From an uncultured Lachnospiraceae bacterium (GTDB taxonomy: Bacteria > Bacillota_A > Clostridia > Lachnospirales > Lachnospiraceae): DNA of 22,440 nucleotides. Position numbers and translations under genes: made by a program. Shown here piece after piece: positions 14,994 to 22,440 of this stretch. The notes below the pieces were generated by a model. It was not told where the DNA came from and searched no databases. It worked only from the letters and a program-made list of their open reading frames with translations. Where the stretch lies: NCBI GenBank assembly GCA_902796775.1, contig CADBQK010000467.1, positions 1-22,440 of the forward strand, given 5' to 3'. How positions within the stretch are numbered: position 1 is the stretch's first letter; every line of letters starts with the position of its first letter.

Positions 14994-16530
14994 ATCTGTA
15001 GTTCATAATATGAGAGTTGAACGAAAAAGAAATGCAGCCAGGAGTATCCTCTCTGGTTTTACCGTAAAAATATATAATATCCTTATGCCGTTTATAATGA
15101 GAACGGCCATCATCTACTATCTGGGAATTGAGTATCTTGGCTTAAGTAGCCTGTTTACATCAATTCTCCAAGTACTAAATCTAGCAGAGCTTGGCGTAGG
15201 TAGCGCTTTAGTTTTCTCTATGTATAAACCTATTGCCGAAGACGATGAAAATACAGTATGTGCTTTAATGCTGCTGTACCGTAAGTATTATAGGGTAATA
15301 GGAATTGTCGTGCTGGGTGGAGGATTGATTATTCTACCATTTGTTCCCAAGCTAATCCATGGAAATGTTCCGGATGATATCAATGTTTTTTTCCTTTACC
15401 TACTGAATCTTCTCGCAACGGTGGTCTCATATTGGCTTTTTGCATATCGAAACAGCATTTTAAATGCGCACCAAAGAAATGATGTGATCAGCAAAATATT
15501 GCTTCTAACTAATACGGTTCAGTATGCTATTCAATTATTGTCTTTAGCAGTGTTCCACAATTACTATTTATTTATAGCAACCATTATTTTTTCGCAGATA
15601 TTAAACAATATTCTTACATCATTTGTTTCTAAAAAGTTTTATCCTCAATACATGCCAATCGGCACTTTACCAGCCGAAGAGATCAAACTAATCAATGGCA
15701 GAGTTAGGGATGTGTTTACATCAAAACTAGGTGGGACAATTGTAACTGCAGCCGATACAATTATCATTTCTGCGTTCTTAGGTTTGCGTCTTCTTGCAAT
15801 TTATCAGAATTATTACTTTATAATGCATGCTATATCAGGTCTGTTTGCAATACTATTTACATCAATAACCGCGGGCATTGGAAACAGTTTAGTATTAGAT
15901 TCTGAAGAAAAAAATTATCAGGACTATCGCACGCTTACTTTAATAACATTCTGCTTAATAGCGATTTGCTCAGCATGCATGATTACCTTATACCAACCAT
16001 TTATCACCTTATGGGTTGGTGCAGACTTTAAACTCGGCATGTCGATGGTAGTCCTGTTTTGCTTATATTTTATTGTTTTTGAATATTTGATGTTAGCAGG
16101 TGTTTATAAAGAAGCGGCAGGTATATGGCATCAGGATAGATTTCGACCGTTGACATCAGGCGCTGTAAATTTGGCTCTTAATTTGTTAATGGTAAACACC
16201 TATGGCCTTTATGGAGTCCTGTTATCAACAATTGTCAGTATAGGGTTTATCAGTGCTCCTTGGATCACGGCCAATTTGTTCCGCTATATTTTCCCTGGGA
16301 GATCCAAGGATTATGTTGCACTGTTGCTAAAATGTTTGTCAGTAGTGGTGATTTCCACTGTAGTTTCGTATTTTCTGACAGGAATGATACAATTAACAGG
16401 GGGTCTCGAATTGCTTGTAAAACTTATCTTTAGTGTATTGATTTCAAGTTTTTTTTGCATCCTAATCTTGGGGCAAACACAAGAGTTCAAAAGGGCTAGG
16501 AACATAGTGCTTTCTATTATAGGGAGGTAA
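14980..16530 (+). CDS. wzx: Wzx-type oligosaccharide flippase (MOP/PST superfamily)
   Basis: A 516-residue integral membrane protein with about twelve to fourteen predicted helices. The N-terminal half is typical of the polysaccharide transporter family: IYNILMPFIMRTAIIYYLG, then YLGLSSLFTSILQVLNLAELGVG. It flips undecaprenyl-linked repeat units across the membrane for Wzy. Two starts are possible. A GTG at 14980 overlaps the preceding gene by 14 bases and has AAGGA eleven bases upstream. An ATG at 15010 has no visible Shine-Dalgarno and would remove ten residues. I prefer the GTG. The stop at 16528-16530 immediately follows AGGGAGG, the ribosome site of the next gene. It is the only flippase in the window. 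Confidence 0.9.
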   Translation: MPSPESVVHNMRVERKRNAARSILSGFTVKIYNILMPFIMRTAIIYYLGIEYLGLSSLFTSILQVLNLAELGVGSALVFSMYKPIAEDDENTVCALMLLYRKYYRVIGIVVLGGGLIILPFVPKLIHGNVPDDINVFFLYLLNLLATVVSYWLFAYRNSILNAHQRNDVISKILLLTNTVQYAIQLLSLAVFHNYYLFIATIIFSQILNNILTSFVSKKFYPQYMPIGTLPAEEIKLINGRVRDVFTSKLGGTIVTAADTIIISAFLGLRLLAIYQNYYFIMHAISGLFAILFTSITAGIGNSLVLDSEEKNYQDYRTLTLITFCLIAICSACMITLYQPFITLWVGADFKLGMSMVVLFCLYFIVFEYLMLAGVYKEAAGIWHQDRFRPLTSGAVNLALNLLMVNTYGLYGVLLSTIVSIGFISAPWITANLFRYIFPGRSKDYVALLLKCLSVVVISTVVSYFLTGMIQLTGGLELLVKLIFSVLISSFFCILILGQTQEFKRARNIVLSIIGR

Positions 16531-16543
16531 TTACGTCATTTCG

Positions 16544-17782
16544 GTGCAAAGAGTATTAGAGAATCAAGAACATTGCTGCGGATGCGCAGCTTGCGCTTAT
16601 ATCTGTCCGAGACAAGCAATCTCAATGGAAGAAGATAACAGAGGCTTTCGGTACCCCAGTATTAATCAAAATCGTTGCATTGAATGTAAAAAATGTATCC
16701 GTTCTTGTCCTCAGAATGAGCCATATGAAAGAAATACGGTACTGGAATGTTTTGCAGGACAGTGTCGGGATATAAGGCTGATATCAAACGCAAGTTCTGG
16801 CGGCATTTTCTCTGCAATCGCGACTGAATTTCTCAAGTGTGGTGGAGCAGCATGTGGTGCTGATATGAAAAAAGCTGAAAATGCCTTTGAAGTAGAGCAT
16901 ATATTGGTTCATGAGATGTCAGAAATATCGAAATTGCAAGGATCAAAATACGTTCAGAGTCACATGGATCAAGTGTTCTTGGAAATAAAACGCGAATTAG
17001 ACAACGGAAAGAGAATACTTTTTTCAGGTACGCCATGCCAGAATGCAGCAATTAAAAAGGTGTTTGAGAACAAATTGGAACAGTTGTTTCTGATAGATAT
17101 AGTGTGCCACGGCACACCATCCCAGAAGTTTTTTAATGACTATTTAAGGCAGGCTGAAAAGCAAGTGGGCTTACCGATTGAGGAATATACTTTTCGCGAT
17201 AAAGAGAATGGATGGAAATCTCTTCAAGGCCATTTTAGTATAAGACAAAAAGATGGAAAGATAACAATAATCCCCAACAATAGTAGAGACCATTCATATT
17301 ATAGGCTATTTCTTGATGGTGAAATTTACAGAGAAAGTTGTTATGCTTGCCAGTATGCCAACACCAATCGTGTTGGGGATCTGACAATAGGTGATTACTG
17401 GGGAATTGATCGATATAACCCGGAATTACTTGCTGATAATGGTGGTTCATTAGATATAAAACAGGGGATTTCATGTATCTTGGTAAACACAGAGAAAGGG
17501 AAACAACTGCTTACTCGATATGGGCACTATCTTGAATTATATCCCGTGCGACTGGAAGATGTAATCCAACGTAACACACAACTAAGACAACCGGCAAAAC
17601 ACAGTAATATTAGGGAACAAGTATTTAATGCATATGAAAAAGAGGGATATGATGGCGTAGAAAGAGTATTTCAGAAGTATGCCATTAAGGAAAAGAATAA
17701 ACAAAAGTTAAAGAAGGCAGTGAAAAGAATCCTTCCGGAGCAATTAAAGGATTTTATTATTCACCACAGGCCATCCCATTAA
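16544..17782 (+). CDS. FrhB-type (coenzyme F420 hydrogenase beta-like) iron-sulfur protein
   Basis: A 412-residue cytoplasmic protein with an N-terminal two-[4Fe-4S] ferredoxin module (C11, C14, C17, C21 and C45, C48, C51, C55; the first cluster has an extra Cys at 12). A C-terminal FrhB/FdhB domain follows, with NASSGGIFSAIA, LQGSKYVQS, SGTPCQ, IVCHGTPS and GDYWGID. Relatives are flavin-linked oxidoreductase subunits. Members in polysaccharide loci have no settled role and often sit beside pyruvyl transferases, as here. A redox step on a nucleotide sugar or glycan is a reasonable guess. The start is uncertain: GTG at 16544 is 16 bases from AGGGAGG, while an in-frame ATT at 16538 is ten bases away. 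Last gene of the AT-rich cassette. Confidence 0.88.
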   Translation: MQRVLENQEHCCGCAACAYICPRQAISMEEDNRGFRYPSINQNRCIECKKCIRSCPQNEPYERNTVLECFAGQCRDIRLISNASSGGIFSAIATEFLKCGGAACGADMKKAENAFEVEHILVHEMSEISKLQGSKYVQSHMDQVFLEIKRELDNGKRILFSGTPCQNAAIKKVFENKLEQLFLIDIVCHGTPSQKFFNDYLRQAEKQVGLPIEEYTFRDKENGWKSLQGHFSIRQKDGKITIIPNNSRDHSYYRLFLDGEIYRESCYACQYANTNRVGDLTIGDYWGIDRYNPELLADNGGSLDIKQGISCILVNTEKGKQLLTRYGHYLELYPVRLEDVIQRNTQLRQPAKHSNIREQVFNAYEKEGYDGVERVFQKYAIKEKNKQKLKKAVKRILPEQLKDFIIHHRPSH

Positions 17783-17825
17783 TGATAAAAAATGAATCAA
17801 TTATTTTTTTCAGGAGGACACAGGC

Positions 17826-20800
17826 ATGAAAAGACGAGTACTGAGCATGTTCCTGGCAATCGTAATGATGTTCTCACTCGCTGTTCCTGCGTATGCGCAG
17901 GATGTAGTGGTTGAGAACACGGAACCGGTTTCGGAGGAAGTCGTGGAAGCGGCTGAGGTTCAGACCCCGGAAGTACCTGCGGAACCGGAGCCAGAACCGG
18001 CAGCTGAGCCGGAGCCGGTAGCTGAACCGGAGCCGGTAGTTGAGCCGGAACCGGTAGTTGAGCCGGAACCGGTGGTCGAGCCGACCGAGGGACAGGACAC
18101 GGGTAACGACGAGTCAGGCACAGAACCTGTGGCTGATGACGCTGTTCTGCCCGAAACGGATCCTGCGGTCACAGACCCGGAGACCCCGGCACCTGCAGAG
18201 GAAGAGCAGGGGGAAAGCGAGCCTGCTGCCGATGCGGAACCCGAGGTTGAGGTAATTGCAGCGGAAGTGGAGCAGGAGACCGCCGAGGAAGCATTCGTTG
18301 GAGAATATTCCTATTCCGTAACGACCAGTTCCGCGGGCTTGAATATCCCGGATGACCTGCTGGATCAGTATGTCGAGAAGCGCCTGGAAGAGTCCGTTGA
18401 CCCCGTTCAGGCGGCCAGCGTCAACTATGCACTGAATGAACTGGTTAACCGGGGGAACACAACACAGGCTGCCCTGTATCAGATACTCATTGGACTGATC
18501 AGCCAGGTTGCAAACGGCAGCCGGACATCTACTGTGTTTACCATTGATGCAGCGACGCTGCAAAACTATGGTGTTCAGACCAGCTGGACCGCGCAGGAAC
18601 TGGGCTATGAGACGATTACAAATGACAACGCTCAGGCAGCTGCACAAGCCGCCGGACAGAGGAGTGGTGTGATTCTTGAGGAAGCATTCCATGCCCTTTT
18701 GGCCGACTGCCCGTATGAGATGTACTGGTTCGCAAGCGGAGACAATTGTTTAACTAGCACCCCCAGCTTCTCAATGAGTTCAAATACAGTTGGGATAAGC
18801 AGCTGCACTTATACGTTCCGCGTCGCGAATGAATTCCGGCTGAATGGAAGCGATACGGAAGTTGACCCGCAGTATGCGAACACGGTCAGCAGCGCAATCA
18901 ACTTTGCACAAACCATTGTCAACGAGGCTTCCAGTTATGATGATGCCGGTAAGCTGGATTATTATCGCCAGCGGATCTGTGATCTGACCAGCTATAATAC
19001 GGCTGCAGCTGAGGGCGGTGTTGCCTACGGCAATCCCTGGCAGCTGATCTGGGTTTTCGACAATGATCCCGCCACCACGGTTGTCTGCGAAGGCTATTCC
19101 AAGGCCTTTGCCTACCTCTGCGAGTTGACAGGCGAACTGACAGGCTGGAGAGACGATGTCAGATGCCTGCTCGTGTCGGGGAACATGGGCAAGGAAGCGC
19201 ACATGTGGAATATCGTCAGTATAAACAGCATGAGCTATCTGGTCGATGTGACGAATTGTGATGATAATTCTGTCGGTGCGCCGAAGCAGCTGTTCATGAC
19301 CGGTTATGACTCCGGTGATGTCGACAATGGATATGTGTTTGTGTGCAATGACGGCACTGACGCCATTACCTATACCTATGACGAGAACACGTTGATAACC
19401 TACAATCGGGCTGATCTGACGCTGGTACCGAAGAACGGCCCGATGGATAGTATGGTTGAGGTCGTTGCGGTTACAGACACGGCATATAACGCGGTTAGAT
19501 TTGAGCTGGATGTCACGGTACCCACTGCTGTCGCGACAGCCGGCTACGGCTACGGGGTCTGGATCAGCACGAATTCGGACTTTTCCGACGGAATGGGACA
19601 CATCAGCCAGAAGCAAGTCCAGGGCGAAGTCCACACACCATATGACCACGGAACCTGTTACTACACCTGGGACTACGGTGAACTGGTACCCGGTATCACC
19701 TATTATGTCAAAGGCTTGCTGCAGCAGTTTGACAGCAACAGCGGCGAGTGGGCAGACCTCGCCTGGGGCAATAATGTGGTTTCGTTCACAATGCCGGCTG
19801 ACAATTCGGACTATGAAGTCCTTACGGAAGGGAACCCGCTTCAGATCCAGACGGGTGAAAGAATGTATGCGCTCTTCTCACCGGGTGCGAGCGGTATGTA
19901 CACCCTCACCGCAGGCGGCACATTCTTTGACATGTACATATTCGGTGAGAATGGTCTGATTATCAGCAGCGACTATCATCCCGATACCGACTACAGCATG
20001 ACCTTCTCTGCAACAGCCGGTGAGACGTACTACCTCTACGGCCTGAACCAGAATACAGACATTGGAACCGTATGTGTCGATGCAGCCGAGATGGAGTCGC
20101 TGGTTGTTGGCGAGGCCAGAAGTGCCGAGAGCGGCGAGACCTTGTATTTTGAAGCAACGGAGGACGGATATTATACCGTAACAATGAATCCCACTGGTCA
20201 GGGGAATTTCAGTCTCCTGAACCCTGAGACCGGGAACTGGGACTATTACAACAAGATCAGCAAATACCTTGCGGCAGGGGAGAGCATTACCTTTAAAGCT
20301 GAGTATGCTCCCGTTTACGGGACGAGAACCGTCACCGTTGAGAAGGTTGTCCCGGCCGACGCGAACAGCATTGCGGCGGTAAACATTCAGGATGTTACAA
20401 ACTTCAGTGCGACCATTGTTTTCCAAGTCAGCACCACGGCGGAACTGGTCAGTGAATACTATTATGGCATTGAAACCAGCTCAACACAGGATTTCTCCGC
20501 GGACATCAGCCGATGGACCATGAGAGGAAACGAAGTCTGCAACAACGCGACGCTGGTTGCCACATTTGAAAACTTCGTTCCCGGACAGCACTCCTACTAT
20601 CGTGCCATCCTGCAGGATAGCAGCCACAACACGGTATATACGGAAGACGCTGTCCACGAACTGACCACGCAGAACCACCAGAGCGGAATTACGGCGGCAG
20701 TACTGGACACCACCTATGAATTAACCGAAGATGGCAACTATCACTACAGCTTTACCTCGGCTTCCGGTGGCCTGTATGTACTGGAAGGGACAGGCCTGAG

Positions 20801-22440
20801 CGGTCTGGATATTATGAGCGCCACCGGCGCGCAGATCGGCGGCGCCGGAAACAGAGTGAACTATCTGCTTCCTTTCATTGTTCCGGCGGGCAGCACGGTG
20901 TATTTCACCCTTCACTGCTTTGGCAGTGCGTCCTACACCATGGCGATAAGGGACGCAGTGGGCACGCTCGAGGCGGCCTCAACGGAATCGGCGATACCCA
21001 TTCATGACAACACACCGGTGACGTTCACGGCAACCAGGGACGGCGCCTATCGCATCCATCTGAATACCCCGAGCGGTGCATTGCATGTCCTGAACCAGGA
21101 GACCTGGAGCTGGAATCACTGCGGCGGCAGCGGCAGCATGACGGCAACCCTGGCAGAGGGCGAGACGGTTTACCTGATGGCCTGGTACGATGAAAGCAAC
21201 AGCGGCACCTACAACCTGGTGGTTGAGGAGATTGCACCGGCACAGGATTACAGCATCGCGACCGTTGACCTGACCACCATGAGCTATGGCTCTACCTGGG
21301 CGAATTTCTCGGTTGAGTACGGTGCACCGGTTCCGGAGGACGGCACCGAATATGCCGTGGGTGTGATCTTTGCCCCGGCAAACCAGATCCCGAGCGGCTT
21401 TGAAGGCGGCGAGGCCTGGCTGGACGGCATTCCCTATGACATGCGCGCAAACTGGAACCAGACAATGCCGGCTTCAGAGGGAACGGTTATCGGGAACCTG
21501 CGCTGCGAAGACATGGTCCCCGACCTGACCTACTATTATGAGGCGTTCCTGGCCCTCGTGAACAGCGAAACAGGTCAGTTCATAGATACTAATTTCGGCG
21601 GACTGAGACAGTTTACAACAGCGGAAGAGAGTGTCAGCAACACAATTACCCTGAGAGAGGCTGTCTCCGTGCCGCAGAATGCCACGACCTGCTACGTCTT
21701 CACACCGGAGACCTCCGGCATTTACGCAGTTGACTGCTTTGGCGCAGACTATGTTACCGTACGCAGAAGCGACGGCAGCTGGATCAACGGAGACAATTCG
21801 GATAACATCAGCAGCCGCGAGTACAAACTGGGATTTCTGGCAGAAGAAAACCTGCCGGTTTACATCTTCGTTGGCAACCATGAAAGCGCCTTCATTGGCA
21901 ACCATGAAAACATGACAACACTTGTTGTCGATGATGCGGTGAACGTGCTTCCGGAACTGGAACTGGGAACCAGCCCGAGCTACAGTGGGCGTCAGGTGCT
22001 GCAGTTTACAGCCAGTGAGGCGGACCGGTATACCTTCAGTATCAGCAGTGACGACCGGGGCGAAGTAAAATACGCGGATCTTGCCCGCCTCGAGTGGATT
22101 AGTGATGGCAGCCAGTCCGTCACACTCGACCTGCAGCAGGGCGAGACGGTCTATCTGGGCAGCTGGTTCGATCATGACGGAGCAATGGTTGCCTATACAG
22201 TGGAGCAGTATGTTCCTGCCACGGCAGACAGCATTTCCTCTTCGGATGCATTTGACATCAATGACATCTCCGCACAGTTGACGGTCAACATGTCCGTGAC
22301 GGACGAGACTGCGGCCGCGGGATACAACTGGGGCATCAAGTACAGCACCTACTATTACTTCCAGGATGCCCAGGGTCAGGATGCCTGGGACATCTGGGGC
22401 TGGTACCCGAGCAATGAGGCCCGCAACAACTGGTCCACAC
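17826..22440 (+). CDS. Large secreted modular protein with transglutaminase-like domain (partial)
   Basis: The frame is open for 1538 codons and leaves the window without a stop. Order: signal peptide (1-24, cut after AYA), acidic Pro/Glu linker (25-158) with a hexapeptide repeat, a helical region (160-370), then a transglutaminase-like/papain-fold domain (about 375-480) with C421 (VVCEGYSKAF), H459 (EAHMWNI) and D474 (LVDVTN). Alternating beta modules follow: FN3-like units near 541, 844, 1139 and 1467, each of the first three followed by two PPC-like units (TYYLYGL, TVYFTL and TVYLMAW-type strands). RBS AGGAGG is eight bases before the ATG. It lies 43 bases after the cassette and is GC-rich again. 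Such domains can cleave or crosslink proteins or peptides; the substrate is unknown and the C-terminal anchor is not visible. Confidence 0.85.
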   Translation, partial: MKRRVLSMFLAIVMMFSLAVPAYAQDVVVENTEPVSEEVVEAAEVQTPEVPAEPEPEPAAEPEPVAEPEPVVEPEPVVEPEPVVEPTEGQDTGNDESGTEPVADDAVLPETDPAVTDPETPAPAEEEQGESEPAADAEPEVEVIAAEVEQETAEEAFVGEYSYSVTTSSAGLNIPDDLLDQYVEKRLEESVDPVQAASVNYALNELVNRGNTTQAALYQILIGLISQVANGSRTSTVFTIDAATLQNYGVQTSWTAQELGYETITNDNAQAAAQAAGQRSGVILEEAFHALLADCPYEMYWFASGDNCLTSTPSFSMSSNTVGISSCTYTFRVANEFRLNGSDTEVDPQYANTVSSAINFAQTIVNEASSYDDAGKLDYYRQRICDLTSYNTAAAEGGVAYGNPWQLIWVFDNDPATTVVCEGYSKAFAYLCELTGELTGWRDDVRCLLVSGNMGKEAHMWNIVSINSMSYLVDVTNCDDNSVGAPKQLFMTGYDSGDVDNGYVFVCNDGTDAITYTYDENTLITYNRADLTLVPKNGPMDSMVEVVAVTDTAYNAVRFELDVTVPTAVATAGYGYGVWISTNSDFSDGMGHISQKQVQGEVHTPYDHGTCYYTWDYGELVPGITYYVKGLLQQFDSNSGEWADLAWGNNVVSFTMPADNSDYEVLTEGNPLQIQTGERMYALFSPGASGMYTLTAGGTFFDMYIFGENGLIISSDYHPDTDYSMTFSATAGETYYLYGLNQNTDIGTVCVDAAEMESLVVGEARSAESGETLYFEATEDGYYTVTMNPTGQGNFSLLNPETGNWDYYNKISKYLAAGESITFKAEYAPVYGTRTVTVEKVVPADANSIAAVNIQDVTNFSATIVFQVSTTAELVSEYYYGIETSSTQDFSADISRWTMRGNEVCNNATLVATFENFVPGQHSYYRAILQDSSHNTVYTEDAVHELTTQNHQSGITAAVLDTTYELTEDGNYHYSFTSASGGLYVLEGTGLSGLDIMSATGAQIGGAGNRVNYLLPFIVPAGSTVYFTLHCFGSASYTMAIRDAVGTLEAASTESAIPIHDNTPVTFTATRDGAYRIHLNTPSGALHVLNQETWSWNHCGGSGSMTATLAEGETVYLMAWYDESNSGTYNLVVEEIAPAQDYSIATVDLTTMSYGSTWANFSVEYGAPVPEDGTEYAVGVIFAPANQIPSGFEGGEAWLDGIPYDMRANWNQTMPASEGTVIGNLRCEDMVPDLTYYYEAFLALVNSETGQFIDTNFGGLRQFTTAEESVSNTITLREAVSVPQNATTCYVFTPETSGIYAVDCFGADYVTVRRSDGSWINGDNSDNISSREYKLGFLAEENLPVYIFVGNHESAFIGNHENMTTLVVDDAVNVLPELELGTSPSYSGRQVLQFTASEADRYTFSISSDDRGEVKYADLARLEWISDGSQSVTLDLQQGETVYLGSWFDHDGAMVAYTVEQYVPATADSISSSDAFDINDISAQLTVNMSVTDETAAAGYNWGIKYSTYYYFQDAQGQDAWDIWGWYPSNEARNNWST
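18003..18074 (+). repeat. Four 18-base tandem repeats coding [AV]EPEPV
   Basis: Four consecutive 18-base units (18003, 18021, 18039, 18057) encode [A/V]-E-P-E-P-V in the linker of the secreted protein. They differ only at a few bases, mainly GAG/GAA and GCT/GTT. Pro/Glu tracts of this kind form extended spacers across the cell wall. Unit number may vary between strains without breaking the frame. Confidence 0.85.
21867..21909 (+). repeat. In-frame 24-base partial tandem duplication
   Basis: Positions 21867-21885 and 21891-21909 share 18 of 19 bases (TTC, then G or A, then TTGGCAACCATGAAA), with a 24-base period. They encode FVGNHESA followed by FIGNHENM within the fifth PPC-like unit. This looks like a recent in-frame duplication. 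Confidence 0.75.

Noticed and set aside
17787..17810. A/T hairpin before the secreted protein gene, considered as a terminator of the assembly operon
   Set aside because: The stem has only A-T and one G-T pair, and the T-run is consumed by the stem. It is too weak to call, so readthrough into the secreted gene cannot be excluded.
18003..18074. Regular 18-base repeats, considered as a CRISPR-like array
   Set aside because: The units are directly adjacent with no spacers and code for a Pro/Glu linker in frame.
21474..22175. Minus-strand open frame of 233 codons inside the secreted protein gene
   Set aside because: The plus frame is continuous with repeated module structure through this region. 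The antisense frame is a by-product of GC-rich codon bias.

Overview
The window is a capsular or exopolysaccharide (CPS/EPS) locus of the Wzx/Wzy type. It most likely comes from a low-to-moderate GC Bacillota, probably a gut Clostridia member. The pointers are Shine-Dalgarno sequences of the GGAGG type, sigma-A-like promoters, intrinsic hairpin terminators, Gram-positive signal peptides, a CpsB/CpsC/CpsD tyrosine phosphorelay, a LytR-CpsA-Psr protein and a BspA-like leucine-rich repeat protein. There is no tRNA, rRNA, CRISPR array or insertion sequence that I can support. The species cannot be named from sequence alone.

Layout. (1) 1-162: 3' end of an unidentified plus-strand gene. (2) 216-3806, minus strand: a four-gene control operon read from a divergent promoter region near 3.9 kb. 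In transcription order it encodes a membrane-anchored coiled-coil protein with a degenerate NodB-like middle, the chain-length/kinase-modulator protein (CpsC/Wzz), the BY-kinase (CpsD) and the PHP phosphatase (CpsB). It ends at a strong hairpin terminator. (3) 3807-4130: divergent regulatory region. (4) 4131-6046, plus strand: a secreted LRR protein and an LCP ligase, each followed by its own terminator. (5) 6199-17782, plus strand: the assembly operon. It encodes the initiating phosphoglycosyltransferase, an SDR/cytidylyltransferase fusion, a GT2, a Wzy-like polymerase, a second GT2 (WaaE-like), a LicD transferase, a third GT2, a pyruvyl transferase, a Wzx flippase and an FrhB-type iron-sulfur protein. 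(6) 17826 to the window end: the first 1538 codons of a large secreted protein with a transglutaminase-like catalytic triad and alternating beta-sandwich modules, still open at the edge.

How the genes work together (inference from families). The phosphoglycosyltransferase loads the first sugar-phosphate on undecaprenyl phosphate and the three GT2 enzymes extend it. LicD adds a phospho-alcohol, plausibly from a CDP-polyol made by the fusion enzyme. The pyruvyl transferase adds a ketal, Wzx flips the unit and Wzy polymerises it. CpsB/C/D tune chain length and the LCP protein could attach the polymer to the wall.

Base composition is mosaic. The control genes, the initiating transferase and the terminal secreted gene are GC-richer. 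The span from about 8.9 to 17.8 kb is clearly AT-rich, as expected for an exchangeable serotype-specific cassette between conserved flanks. The most interesting items are the SDR-cytidylyltransferase fusion paired with LicD, the apparently inactivated NodB-like protein in the kinase operon, the pyruvyl transferase/FrhB pair, and the modular transglutaminase-like surface protein.
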